Source of the DNA: Rossellomorea marisflavi
Lineage (GTDB): Bacteria > Bacillota > Bacilli > Bacillales > Bacillaceae_B
Length of the DNA stretch: 64,000 bases
Reading direction: 5' to 3'
Assembly (NCBI RefSeq): GCF_009806575.1
Contig: NZ_CP047095.1
Location: forward strand, 3,042,001-3,106,000
How positions within the stretch are numbered: position 1 is the stretch's first letter; each line of letters starts with the position of its first letter. Shown piece after piece: positions 1 through 8,348 of this stretch. The notes below the pieces were generated by a model. That model saw nothing but the letters and a program-made list of their open reading frames with translations. It was not told the DNA's origin and did no database searches. A program made the position numbers and the translations under genes.

Positions 1-640
1 TATACCAGTCTATATACTCGATCCCCTCTTCATTTGCACGTTCTGCAGCCTCTTCCTGTGTTTCCGGTGGAGAGACTACGACTTTGTCACCTGGCTCCCA
101 GTCGGCAGGTGTGGATACACCGTGCTCATCCGTTGCCTGCAGGGCATGGACGAGACGCACGATTTCCTTCATGTTGCGACCCGTTGTGAGCGGGTAATAG
201 ATGATGGAGCGGATCATTTGACGGCTGTCGATCACAAAGACAGCCCGGCTCGTCTCGACCTGGCTCTCCCCGGGCATGATCATGCCATATTTCATGGCCA
301 CTTCTTTGTCCAGATCGGCAATGATGGGAAATTCAATGGTGGTATCAAAGTTCTCTTCGATGCTCCTGATCCAGGCGATGTGGGACGAAACACTATCCAC
401 ACTCAGTCCCAACAGATCGGTATCCAGCTTTTGCAGTTCGGGGTAAATCTCCTGAAATGCGACGAATTCGGTCGTGCACACCGGGGTAAAGTCCGACGGA
501 TGAGAAAATAATACCACCCACCTGCCCTTGTAATCAGACAAGCTGACGTTCCCCCTGCTCGTGGCGGCCGTGAATCCCGGTGCATCGTCACCGATGCGCG
601 GCATGGTAAATTCCTTTGTTTCTGAAGAGATCCCTTGCAT
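1..640 (-). CDS. 1-Cys peroxiredoxin (AhpC/TSA, Prx6-like), 3' end outside window
   Basis: Thiol peroxidase that reduces hydrogen peroxide or organic peroxides in the cytosol. I translated it from the minus strand. It starts MQGISSETKEF and carries the peroxidatic-site motif HPSDFTPVCTTEF near residue 50. The C-terminal region (STPADWEPGDKVVVSPP) is the extension typical of the Prx6/1-Cys subgroup. The ATG at 640 follows GGGAGGAAG. An internal ATG at 604 (MPRIGDDAPGF) also has an AAAGGAAT upstream and is a possible alternative start. The gene runs off the left edge without a stop. It lies where B. subtilis has spoVID after hemL. Family assignment is firm; the physiological substrate is not visible. 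Confidence 0.9.
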   Translation of the reverse strand, partial: MQGISSETKEFTMPRIGDDAPGFTAATSRGNVSLSDYKGRWVVLFSHPSDFTPVCTTEFVAFQEIYPELQKLDTDLLGLSVDSVSSHIAWIRSIEENFDTTIEFPIIADLDKEVAMKYGMIMPGESQVETSRAVFVIDSRQMIRSIIYYPLTTGRNMKEIVRLVHALQATDEHGVSTPADWEPGDKVVVSPPETQEEAAERANEEGIEYIDWY

Positions 641-751
641 TCTATCTTCCTCCCAATCATTTGATTACAGGTACTGTACCACTCCATACATGGCGTCAAT
701 CGCCATCACCAGAAAATGGAACGAAAGTAGGATATGCCTGATTCAATCGAA

Positions 752-1043
752 AAAGAGGTTGGACAAAATGAAAAAGGGACCATTTCATGACGAACACGAT
801 CCGTATAGGTTCTTTATACCTCTCATGAGTTCCGTGCAAGACTTCGCTTTCTGCGGGTAGCCCTTGAGCCTCCTCAAGACTTGCCTGCGGGATGCCGCAG
901 GAGGCTTCGTCTTGCACTCCAATCGACCGCTGGAAACCATTTAAATGGTCATGAAACAAATTAAAACCCGAACCATTTTGCCAGATCGCAGGCAAATGAA
1001 TTCGGGTTTTACTATGACTAAAACACGTTTGTCCAGTCTCTTT
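752..1043. repeat. Dispersed structured repeat, A-type copy 1
   Basis: About 292 bp with imperfect terminal inverted repeats: AAAGAGGTTGGACAAA at the left end, and the reverse complement of the right end reads AAAGAGACTGGACAAA. Inside are an outer stem GTGCAAGAC (834-842) / GTCTTGCAC (909-917), a GC-rich core (GCTTTCTGCGGG ... CCGCAGGAGG), and a hairpin AAAACCCGAA ... TTCGGGTTTT (972-1015) that can act as a terminator in both directions. The right end lies 7 bp from the hemL stop codon. Related copies are at 8101-8341 and 62815-63100. No coding signal was found here. No other feature is seen between 641 and 751 apart from the upstream region of the peroxiredoxin. Confidence 0.85.
972..1015. 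terminator. hemL-side terminator inside the A-type repeat
   Basis: Stem AAAACCCGAA / TTCGGGTTTT with an inner TTTGCC / GGCAAA pairing. A-run on the left and T-run on the right allow termination from either side. It is the first hairpin downstream of hemL on the minus strand. Confidence 0.7.
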
Positions 1044-1049
1044 ACTGAC

Positions 1050-2342
1050 TTATTTTTGTTGGATCTTCTTGAATGCCGCTTCAGCCGCATCGAGGGTCTT
1101 GTCGATATCTTCATCCGTATGGGCGGTCGACAGGAAGAGTCCCTCGAACTGAGAAGGCGGGAGGAAGACACCGTTATGGGCCATTTCACGATAATAGTTC
1201 GAGAACATCTCAAGATCGGATGACTTGGCTCCTTCATAATTGGACACTTCTTCATCGGTGAAGAACAATCCAATCATGGAGCCGGCGCGATTGATCGTAT
1301 GAGGGATCCCATATTTCTCGGCAAGCGTGCTCAAGCCATCTTGGAGGCGATCGGCGATGCGTCCGAATTCTTCATAGCTCTCCGGTGAGAGCTGCTTCAA
1401 TGTCTCGAGTCCGGCCGTCATGGCAAGGGGGTTCCCGGAAAGCGTACCCGCCTGATAGATCGGGCCGCTCGGAGCGATCTGCTCCATGATTTCCGCTTTC
1501 CCGCCGTACGCACCGACTGGAAGACCACCACCGATGACTTTACCAAGGCAGGTCAGGTCAGGTGTGACGCCAAAATACCCTTGTGCACAGTTGTATCCGA
1601 CACGGAAACCGGTCATGACCTCATCAAAGATCAAGAGGGAGCCGTACTGCTCTGTTACTTCCCTGAGTCCTTCTAGGAAACCGGGTTTCGGCGGGACAAC
1701 CCCCATATTACCGGCAACAGGTTCCACGATCACGCCGGCGATGTCATCACCGAACTGTTCGAACGCATAGCGGATGCTGTCAAGGTCGTTATACGGAACG
1801 GTGATGGTATTCTTCGCGATCCCTTCCGGAACTCCGGGACTGTCCGGTAGGCCGAGTGTGGCGACACCGGATCCCGCTTTGATAAGGAGGGAATCGCCAT
1901 GGCCGTGATAGCAGCCTTCAAACTTCAGGATCTTGTTGCGTCCAGTATACCCGCGCGCAAGACGGAGGGCGCTCATGGTCGCTTCCGTACCGGAAGATAC
2001 CATCCGCACAACTTCGATACTCGGCACGCGCTCGATGACGAGGCTCGCCAGTTCGTTTTCGATCTCGGTCGGCGCACCGAAGCTTGTTCCATTTTCGGCT
2101 ACCTTCTTGATTGCTTCCACCACGCGGTCGTTGGCGTGTCCAAGGATCAGTGGTCCCCAGGAAAGGACATAATCGATGTAGTCATTGCCATCGATATCAT
2201 AGATTTTGGAGCCCTTACCACGTTCCATGAAAATGGGATCCATATCAACGGATTTAAATGCACGTACCGGACTGTTCACTCCGCCCGGCATCAATTTTAA
2301 TGCCTCCTGAAAGGCTTGCTTTGATTTTTCATACGATCGCAT
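1050..2342 (-). CDS. hemL: Glutamate-1-semialdehyde 2,1-aminomutase
   Basis: PLP-dependent aminomutase converting glutamate-1-semialdehyde to 5-aminolevulinate, the last step of the C5 route to haem. Protein of 430 aa, usual for the family. Diagnostic sequences are the N-terminal [27 protein letters not shown], the [11 protein letters not shown] aspartate region and the PLP-lysine stretch [16 protein letters not shown] (lysine near residue 267). I chose ATG 2342 ([11 protein letters not shown]) because GGGAGGAATGGAACG precedes it; a longer frame to 2402 has no such site and would overlap hemB. It is last in the hemAXCDBL cluster, 22 bp after hemB, and ends just before an A-type repeat carrying a terminator. 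Confidence 0.97.
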   Translation of the reverse strand: MRSYEKSKQAFQEALKLMPGGVNSPVRAFKSVDMDPIFMERGKGSKIYDIDGNDYIDYVLSWGPLILGHANDRVVEAIKKVAENGTSFGAPTEIENELASLVIERVPSIEVVRMVSSGTEATMSALRLARGYTGRNKILKFEGCYHGHGDSLLIKAGSGVATLGLPDSPGVPEGIAKNTITVPYNDLDSIRYAFEQFGDDIAGVIVEPVAGNMGVVPPKPGFLEGLREVTEQYGSLLIFDEVMTGFRVGYNCAQGYFGVTPDLTCLGKVIGGGLPVGAYGGKAEIMEQIAPSGPIYQAGTLSGNPLAMTAGLETLKQLSPESYEEFGRIADRLQDGLSTLAEKYGIPHTINRAGSMIGLFFTDEEVSNYEGAKSSDLEMFSNYYREMAHNGVFLPPSQFEGLFLSTAHTDEDIDKTLDAAEAAFKKIQQK

Positions 2343-2364
2343 CGTTCCATTCCTCCCGTTCCAA

Positions 2365-3345
2365 TTAAGATTCAGATAACCATCTTGCTGCGTCTTTGGC
2401 ATGATAGGTGACGATCAAGTCGGCTCCTGCACGTTTCATGCTTACCAATTTCTCCATGACGATGCCTTTCTCGTCGATCCAGCCGTTTTGTGCGGCCGCT
2501 TTGACCATGCTGTATTCACCGCTCACGTTATAGGCGACAACAGGAGCATTGAAGCGATCCTTCACATCACGCATGATATCAAGATACGATAGGGCCGGTT
2601 TGACGATTAGGAAGTCGGCACCTTCCTCTATATCCGACTGCGCTTCCCGTAATGCTTCCAGGCGGTTCGCAGGGTCCATCTGGTACGTCCTGCGGTCTCC
2701 GAATTGAGGAGTGGAATGGGCGGCATCACGGAAAGGACCGTAGAAGCTGGATGAATATTTCACGGCATAGGACATGATGGGAACATCGGTGTAGCCGGCT
2801 TCATCGAGACCGTGACGAATCGCAGCTACGAATCCGTCCATCATATTGGACGGTGCGATGATATCGGCACCCGCTTCTGCCTGGCTGACAGCGGTTTTCG
2901 CAAGCAGGTCAAGGGTCGGATCATTCAGGATCTTACCACCTTCGACGATGCCGCAGTGACCGTGGCTCGTGTATTGGCACAGGCACGTATCTGCAACCAC
3001 CACCATTTCCGGGTAGCGCTCCTTCACGAACCGGGTCGCCTGCTGGACGATGCCGTGATCATGATAGGCCTGTGAGCCCATTTCATCTTTTTCGGCAGGG
3101 ACGCCGAACAGGATGATGGATTTGATGCCAAGGGACACGATCTCGTCCATTTCTGCTTGGAGATTGTCCATGGATATATGATAGACATCCGGCATGGAAG
3201 GGACAGGACGTCGGATATTCTCCCCTTCCACAACGAATAGTGGATAGATCAGATCTTCTTTTCGCAAATGTGTTTCCCTCACAAGCGCACGCATGTTCTC
3301 GGTTTGACGCAGGCGGCGGTGACGGTTGAATTGTAATTCAGACAT
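2365..3345 (-). CDS. hemB: Delta-aminolevulinic acid dehydratase (porphobilinogen synthase)
   Basis: Condenses two 5-aminolevulinate molecules to porphobilinogen in the cytosol. 326 aa, full length. The metal-binding cysteine region [17 protein letters not shown] is present, as are both Schiff-base lysine regions: [17 protein letters not shown] near residue 200 and [16 protein letters not shown] near residue 250. ATG 3345 follows AGGAGGGTTACACT. It lies between hemD (22 bp upstream) and hemL (22 bp downstream) on the same strand and is certainly cotranscribed with them. The cysteine-rich site suggests the zinc-dependent form. Confidence 0.97.
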   Translation of the reverse strand: MSELQFNRHRRLRQTENMRALVRETHLRKEDLIYPLFVVEGENIRRPVPSMPDVYHISMDNLQAEMDEIVSLGIKSIILFGVPAEKDEMGSQAYHDHGIVQQATRFVKERYPEMVVVADTCLCQYTSHGHCGIVEGGKILNDPTLDLLAKTAVSQAEAGADIIAPSNMMDGFVAAIRHGLDEAGYTDVPIMSYAVKYSSSFYGPFRDAAHSTPQFGDRRTYQMDPANRLEALREAQSDIEEGADFLIVKPALSYLDIMRDVKDRFNAPVVAYNVSGEYSMVKAAAQNGWIDEKGIVMEKLVSMKRAGADLIVTYHAKDAARWLSES

Positions 3346-3367
3346 AGTGTAACCCTCCTAAAGGAAA

Positions 3368-4153
3368 TCAGTCGTGCTGTTGGATATAGGTTTTAATGGA
3401 TTCTACCATTTCATTTACAGTATAAACCTTTGGGCTGATTTTTACATGTAATCCGTACTGTTCGGCCGTTTCTTTTGTGATCGGACCGATACAGGCCATG
3501 GGGATCCCCTCGATGAAACGCCCGAGGGAATGGGCTTTGACCACCTTCATGAAGTGATGGACAGTGGACGAACTTGTGAACGTGATGATATCCGCTTCCT
3601 TCCGTTCAAGGACATTCTTGAGCCTATCACCGCTTTCCACGGGAAGCACCGTCTCATAGACGATCCATTCGTGACACATCATGCCGGACCGGTTCAGCTC
3701 CTCACTGATCACGTTCCGGGCGAGGTTGCCTTTTGGCACAAGGACTTTGGCATTCCCCTCCACCGCATGGATGAACTCACTGGCAAAGGCATCACCCGTA
3801 AATTCCGTAGGAATGAAATCAATGGGGATCCCACGTTTCTCACAGTAACAGGCCGTCTTATCTCCGACGGCTGCGCATCTCACTCCTAAAGATGACAGGG
3901 AGATGCCCATGCGGTCCATGGCCTCCAGGAAGAAATGAACCCCGTTCTTACTCGTGAACAGAATCCAATCATATGTATGTAGGGAGCCCCCCCATTCTTT
4001 CTCCGAGGGATCGATCCGGGCTTCGAACTTCAAGAGGGGCACCACAACCGGGATGCCCCCTTCCGCTTGAATCCTTGAAGCCGTTTCACTGGCCCCTGAT
4101 TGACCGCGGGTGATGAGGACCTTTACACCATCTAAAGGCTTACCCCCGCTCAT
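3368..4153 (-). CDS. hemD: Uroporphyrinogen-III synthase
   Basis: Cyclises hydroxymethylbilane to uroporphyrinogen III with inversion of ring D. 261 aa with the two-domain HEM4 pattern: LDGVKVLITRGQSGASETA at the N-terminus, YDWILFTSKNGVHFFLEAM near residue 85, and ADIITFTSSSTVHHFMKV near 185. The family is poorly conserved, so the call also rests on position. Its ATG shares one base with the hemC stop codon (TAATG at 4153), which indicates translational coupling. Confidence 0.93.
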   Translation of the reverse strand: MSGGKPLDGVKVLITRGQSGASETASRIQAEGGIPVVVPLLKFEARIDPSEKEWGGSLHTYDWILFTSKNGVHFFLEAMDRMGISLSSLGVRCAAVGDKTACYCEKRGIPIDFIPTEFTGDAFASEFIHAVEGNAKVLVPKGNLARNVISEELNRSGMMCHEWIVYETVLPVESGDRLKNVLERKEADIITFTSSSTVHHFMKVVKAHSLGRFIEGIPMACIGPITKETAEQYGLHVKISPKVYTVNEMVESIKTYIQQHD

Positions 4154-5085
4154 TACTGGTCAAGCTCCTCTTTCACCTGATCGATCAGGGCCTTTGCACC
4201 CTGATTCGTCAAACTTTCCGCCACGGCCTTCCCAAGCTCCTCGGGATCGTGTCCGACTACGTACTCCTTGTAGATGGTCTGTCCATCGGGAGAAGCTACC
4301 AGACCGGTGAGGGCGATGGATCCGTCAGGCTTTTCTTCCGCGAATCCTGCGATCGGAACCTGGCATCCACCTTCCATCTTATGAAGGAAAGCACGCTCTG
4401 CCGTGACCGTCCTGGTCGTTTCCCCGCACGCAAACTGATCGAGGAGCGCCAAGAGCTCTGAATCGCTCTCGCGGCACTCGATGGACAATGCCCCTTGGCC
4501 GACAGCCGGAAGGCAAAGATCGGGATCGAGGAACTCCGTTACCACGTCCCTTGTCCAGCCCATGCGCGAAAGTCCTGCTGCCGCCAGGATGATGGCATCA
4601 TATCCATCTGTCTCAAGCTTCGAGAGGCGTGTATCGATATTCCCGCGGATCCATTTGATCTCAAGGTCCGGTCTCACGGAAAGAAGCTGTGCACCGCGTC
4701 GAAGGCTGCTCGTTCCGATGATGGATCCGGCCGGCATATCCTTCAGGCGCACATGGTTTCTGCTGATGAAGGCATCACGGAAATCCTCACGCTCCGGGAT
4801 ACACCCGATGGTCAGTCCTTCCGGGAGGACAGCAGGCATATCTTTCATGCTGTGAACGGCCATGTCGATCTCACCGTCAAGCATCGCCTGCTCGATCTCT
4901 TTGACGAAAAGGCCTTTCCCTCCCACTTTTGAAAGGGTCACATCAAGGATGCGGTCTCCCTTTGTGACGATTTCCTTCAGCTCGAAGTCGAATGAAGGAT
5001 CGAGTGCCTTCAGCTGATCGATCACCCAGTTAGATTGGGTGAGTGCTAGTTTACTGCGTCTAGAGCCTACAATGATTTTTCTCAT
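4153..5085 (-). CDS. hemC: Porphobilinogen deaminase (hydroxymethylbilane synthase)
   Basis: Polymerises four porphobilinogen units to hydroxymethylbilane on a covalently bound dipyrromethane cofactor. 310 aa. It begins [21 protein letters not shown], has the catalytic aspartate region [15 protein letters not shown] near residue 80, the arginine-rich [11 protein letters not shown] near 130, and the cofactor cysteine in [12 protein letters not shown] near 240. ATG follows GGGAGGTCATT. It overlaps hemD by one base and lies 17 bp after hemX. Confidence 0.97.
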   Translation of the reverse strand: MRKIIVGSRRSKLALTQSNWVIDQLKALDPSFDFELKEIVTKGDRILDVTLSKVGGKGLFVKEIEQAMLDGEIDMAVHSMKDMPAVLPEGLTIGCIPEREDFRDAFISRNHVRLKDMPAGSIIGTSSLRRGAQLLSVRPDLEIKWIRGNIDTRLSKLETDGYDAIILAAAGLSRMGWTRDVVTEFLDPDLCLPAVGQGALSIECRESDSELLALLDQFACGETTRTVTAERAFLHKMEGGCQVPIAGFAEEKPDGSIALTGLVASPDGQTIYKEYVVGHDPEELGKAVAESLTNQGAKALIDQVKEELDQ

Positions 5086-5102
5086 AATGACCTCCCAAAA
5101 AC

Positions 5103-5936
5103 TTATGAATACCAGAAATGGAATGATGACAGCCTGCTTCCGAGGAAGAAGTTGATCAGGATGATCAGGAACGCTGCCACATTCAGGAGTGCAAGGTTCT
5201 TGCCGAATACATTTTTCTTCAATCGCAGATAGAGGAAGATCCCGTATAGAATGAGCAGGATGAATGAACCGATGATCTTCGGATCATACCAGACAAAGTC
5301 CGGAAGCCGTATATATGCCCACTGCAGCCCCAAGATGAGACTGAGGAGGAGCATGGCCACCCCGATGGCATTCAGTATGTACGAAAACATCTCAAGCCGC
5401 GACAGATCCGTGATCCTCCAAAGCCGCTGCCCCCACTTCTTCTCCTTCAGCAGTTTGAACTGCAGAAGGTAAAGGAGGGAAAAGACGAATGACAGGGAAA
5501 ACGCCCCATAAGAAAGGATCGCCATCGTGATATGGATGAGGAGCAGTTCCGATACAAGCTGCTCCGCCATGGCCTGGGATTCGATCTGAACCGGTGCGAA
5601 CGTATGGATCGCCATGATGATGAAACCCAGGATATTGGTGAAGAATACGATGAAATCGACGCGGAGGAACCGGTTGATCACCAGCGACAGGGTGATGAGG
5701 ATCCACGCGTAGAAATACAACCCTTCAAATATAGTGAGGACGGGGAATCTTCCCGTGTCCATCATATAGAGAAATAAAAAAATTGTTTGAAGGACCCAAA
5801 CAATCGCAAGGAGCCAGAAGGCCACTGTATTGGCCTTCCGGTTTTTGTTTAAAAAATCGATGAAGTAAAAAAGAATACTAATGGCATAAAGGACGATCAT
5901 CAGTTCATGCAGTCTGGTCATCGTTTGTTCAAACAT
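5103..5936 (-). CDS. hemX: HemX, integral membrane CcsA/cytochrome c assembly-like protein
   Basis: Polytopic membrane protein of the CcmF/CcsA/HemX family. In B. subtilis, HemX lowers the amount of glutamyl-tRNA reductase (HemA). 277 aa with about eight hydrophobic segments, including [36 protein letters not shown] and the C-terminal [18 protein letters not shown] chose ATG 5936 ([11 protein letters not shown]), about nine bases after GGAGGG. A TTG at 5945 sits directly on the Shine-Dalgarno and is unlikely. It lies directly after hemA and before hemC. Whether it handles haem itself cannot be read from the sequence. Confidence 0.92.
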   Translation of the reverse strand: MFEQTMTRLHELMIVLYAISILFYFIDFLNKNRKANTVAFWLLAIVWVLQTIFLFLYMMDTGRFPVLTIFEGLYFYAWILITLSLVINRFLRVDFIVFFTNILGFIIMAIHTFAPVQIESQAMAEQLVSELLLIHITMAILSYGAFSLSFVFSLLYLLQFKLLKEKKWGQRLWRITDLSRLEMFSYILNAIGVAMLLLSLILGLQWAYIRLPDFVWYDPKIIGSFILLILYGIFLYLRLKKNVFGKNLALLNVAAFLIILINFFLGSRLSSFHFWYS

Positions 5937-5951
5937 AGACTCCAACCCTCC

Positions 5952-7303
5952 TTAAAATTGAAAAGAAGGTTGCGGCGATAGCGAGTGACTGCTCTCATTC
6001 TTTTCTTCCGACTCTTTGGCCTGTTTCTGTTGGAGCACCTGCTCTTCGATGTTGAAGATATCGATGAACAGATCCAGTTTTTCTGATGCGTCAGGCTTTC
6101 CGGCAAATTCCTTCGCCTGCAGGATCGGATCCTTCAGCAGCTGGTTGATGATGCTCTTCGTATGCTTATTGAGCACCTTGCGCTCACGGTCGGTAAGATT
6201 CGGCATCTTGCGCTCGATGCTGACCATCGTTTCAGCCTGGATCGACAGGGCTTTCTGACGAAGAGCGGAAATGACCGGAACGACGCCCAGCATATTGAGC
6301 CACTCTTTGAAGGCGAGGATCTCCCCTTCGATCATGATTTCAATCTGCTCGGCGGCTTTTTGACGCTCGGCTAGATTGGCTTCCACGATGTCTTCCAGGT
6401 CATCGATATCATAGAGGAAGACGCTCTCGAGTTCCGCGATGGAAGGATCGAGGTCACGCGGCACGGCGATGTCCACCATGAAAAGGGGACGGCCTTTCCG
6501 CATGCGCTCCACATGGGCCATCGTTTCCTTCGAGAGGACAAAATCCTTGGAGCCGGTGGAACTGATCAGGATATCAGCTTCGACAAGGGAGCATTGGAGC
6601 TCCTGTAGCGTCTTCGCCTGTCCATCGATCTTACCGGCAAGGGCCTCTGCTTTTTCGAACGTGCGGTTGATGATGGTGATCTGTGTTGCACCGCTTCCCT
6701 GAAGGTTCTTGATGGCCAGTTCCCCCATCTTTCCTGCCCGAGGACGAGGACGTTCTTTTTGCTGAGGCTGCCGAATACTTTCTTGGCAAGCTCGACGGCC
6801 GCATAGCTGACGGATACGGCGTTGGACCCGATCTCGGTTTCGGCATGGCCTTTTTTCCCGAGTGTGACGGCCTGCTTGAATAGATGATTGAAGACCGTAC
6901 CGGTTGCTCCTGCCTCTTGTGCAAGAAGGAAGCTTGAGCGGACCTGCCCAAGAATCTGGGTTTCCCCGAGAACCATGGAGTTGAGGCCGGTAGCCACCTT
7001 GAAGAGATGTTCCACCGCTCCCTCCTGTTCATAAATGAACAAGTAAGGGGAGAATTCCTCTTTATCTATATCAAACCATTGGGATAAGAAATCTTTAATA
7101 TAATAGCGGCCTGTATGAAGCTGATCGACCACCGCATACACTTCCGTGCGGTTGCATGTGGAAACAATCACATTTTCCAGGATGCTTTTTTTCTCCTTCA
7201 GCGCCTTCATGGCCGAAGCAAGATCAGTTTCATTAAAAGATAGACGTTCACGAATCTCTACAGGGGCCGTTTTATAATTTAAACCAACTACAATTGTATG
7301 CAT
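5952..7303 (-). pseudogene. hemA: Glutamyl-tRNA reductase, one-base frameshift as sequenced
   Basis: Reduces glutamyl-tRNA to glutamate-1-semialdehyde with NADPH, the first committed haem step. The 5' part (from ATG 7303, [19 protein letters not shown]) holds the catalytic cysteine in [14 protein letters not shown] and the [16 protein letters not shown] motif. The reading frame breaks in the NADP-binding loop: VLVLG is followed by QERWGNW instead of AGKMGEL. Restoring one G in the CCC run at 6737-6739 (plus strand) joins it to the 3' frame [22 protein letters not shown] and gives a normal protein of about 450 aa. Because hemA is needed for haem and both halves are otherwise intact, a homopolymer sequencing error is the likeliest cause. 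First gene of the hem operon. Confidence 0.9.
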
Positions 7304-7323
7304 AAGTGCGTGACACCCCCAAA

Positions 7324-7338
7324 TTAAAATCATTCTTA
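7324..7338 (-). promoter_or_regulatory. PerR/Fur-type operator upstream of hemA
   Basis: On the minus strand this reads TAAGAATGATTTTAA, matching 11 of 14 defined positions of the 7-1-7 PerR/Fur-family box TTATAATNATTATAA. It lies immediately downstream of the -10 hexamer, where a bound repressor would block transcription. The B. subtilis hem operon is a known PerR target, so PerR is the most likely regulator; the specific regulator here is inferred. Confidence 0.6.
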
Positions 7339-7346
7339 TTATAACA
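7338..7346 (-). promoter_or_regulatory. Extended -10 promoter of the hem operon
   Basis: On the minus strand the site reads TGTTATAAT: a perfect TATAAT with the TGn extension. The -35 position (CTGAGT) is weak. It lies about 35 bp before the hemA ATG and overlaps the proposed PerR box. Confidence 0.6.
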
Positions 7347-7435
7347 TGTCCTACTGCATCACTCAGGATAAAATGTGAACAGAAAATGAAACCTATGTTT
7401 GCCATGGAAAGCGGAATGCTTGAAACTTACCCATG

Positions 7436-7461
7436 GTTTGATTTACTGTATAATTGGGTTC
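7436..7461 (+). promoter_or_regulatory. Possible sigma-B-like promoter for the LiaI/LiaF-like gene
   Basis: GTTTGA, 14 bases, then GGGTTC resembles the general-stress consensus GTTTAA-N12-15-GGGTAT. It lies about 145 bp before the ATG at 7607. A TATAAT (7449-7454) falls in the same stretch without a good -35. The rest of the 303-bp gap between hemA and this gene shows nothing else I can support. Confidence 0.3.
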
Positions 7462-7606
7462 TTCCTTCAATCTGAAAGCATTTACATTCCGTTGCAAAAA
7501 AGACGGACTTTCGACAAGTCCCACCTATGTAGATTATCAAATCAAGCTATAAGAATCAAGTGAGTGAAACACGAAAAGCAGTCATTCCATAAGACGGAGG
7601 AACCAT

Positions 7607-8092
7607 ATGAAGCAACAGCGGATTTTCCCCGGAGTCATCCTCCTGGGATTCGGTGCTTACTTTTATCTTCAACAGGCACATATCATCTTATTCAGCGAGT
7701 TTTTCACCTGGCCGACCCTGCTCATGATCGTCGGCATCGCCTTCCTGGCTCAAGGATATGTCGGGAAGGACTATGAAGCGATCCTTCCTGGGACGATCCT
7801 CGTTGGATTCGGCCTGCACTTCCACCTTGTCAACAGGATGCCCGTCTGGCCGGATCATATGGGCGTATTCGTCCTGATCCTCGCCCTCGGCTTCCTTCTG
7901 CGCTATCAGAAGACGGGAACAGGGATGTTCCAGGGAGGGCTGTTCCTTGTCCTGTCGATCCTCATGTTATTCTCAGATCGAACGGCAGGCTGGTTGGGCT
8001 TCCTCGGAGGACAGGTCGGTTCCATCGTCAGCCTCTGGCCTTTCGTCCTCATCCTCATCGGGGCATTCCTTCTCTTCTTCAAGAGAAAATAG
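7607..8092 (+). CDS. Small integral membrane protein, LiaI/LiaF-like transmembrane region (possible YsxD counterpart)
   Basis: 161 aa, almost wholly membrane embedded: FPGVILLGFGAYFYLQ, WPTLLMIVGIAFLAQ, LPGTILVGFGLHF, GVFVLILALGFLLRY, GGLFLVLSILMLF and LWPFVLILIGAFLLFF. The alternating (L/F)PG-(V/T)ILLGFG and WP-LL-I-G patterns are those of the LiaI/LiaF-type transmembrane domain. No soluble domain follows, so it is not a full LiaF. ATG 7607 follows GGAGGAACCAT. It is on the opposite strand from its neighbours, divergent from hemA. B. subtilis has a membrane protein of similar size, YsxD, between hemA and ysxC, and this may be its equivalent; that is inference from size and position. Confidence 0.85.
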   Translation: MKQQRIFPGVILLGFGAYFYLQQAHIILFSEFFTWPTLLMIVGIAFLAQGYVGKDYEAILPGTILVGFGLHFHLVNRMPVWPDHMGVFVLILALGFLLRYQKTGTGMFQGGLFLVLSILMLFSDRTAGWLGFLGGQVGSIVSLWPFVLILIGAFLLFFKRK

Positions 8093-8100
8093 GCGTACAT

Positions 8101-8341
8101 AAACACGATCCGTGTAGATTCTTTATGCCGCTCATGATTTCCGTGCGAGACTACGCTTTCCGCGGGTAGCCCGTGAGCCCCTCTGCAAGCTGTGGGGAGC
8201 CACTCTTCCCGCAGGAGTCTTCGTCTTGCACTCCAATCAACCGCTGGAAAGTTGGTCATGAAACCAATGAAAAACCCGAAGTCATTTGCTTTAGGTAGCT
8301 GACTTCGGGTTTTACTTTGACTACCGTTTTTCTCCCAGCCT
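8101..8341. repeat. Dispersed structured repeat, A-type copy 2, left-truncated
   Basis: Aligns by eye with copy 1 (752-1043) from AACACGATCCGT onward, so roughly the first 40 bp, including the left terminal repeat, are missing. It keeps the core GCTTTCCGCGGG ... CCCGCAGGAGTC, the outer arm GTGCGAGAC/GTCTTGCAC, the terminator hairpin AAAACCCGAAGTCA ... TGACTTCGGGTTTT (8271-8313) and a degenerate right end (TCTCCCAGCC). It fills the gap between two convergent genes, ending about 8 bp from the stop of the ABC ATPase gene. Confidence 0.8.
8271..8313. terminator. Bidirectional terminator inside the A-type repeat
   Basis: Fourteen-base arms AAAACCCGAAGTCA / TGACTTCGGGTTTT. It serves the plus-strand membrane protein gene and the minus-strand ABC transporter operon. 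Confidence 0.75.
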
Positions 8342-8348
8342 TCTTCTC

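Noticed and set aside
696-995. 99-codon minus-strand frame next to hemL
   Set aside because: Falls in the A-type repeat; similar frames appear in the other copies and change with the repeat.
752-1043. Insertion sequence
   Set aside because: Terminal inverted repeats are present but there is no transposase frame, and no clear target duplication; at most a non-autonomous element.
6730-6745. Programmed ribosomal frameshift in hemA
   Set aside because: No slippery heptamer with a downstream pseudoknot was seen, no such recoding is known for hemA, and two other genes show the same one-base deficit in G/C runs.
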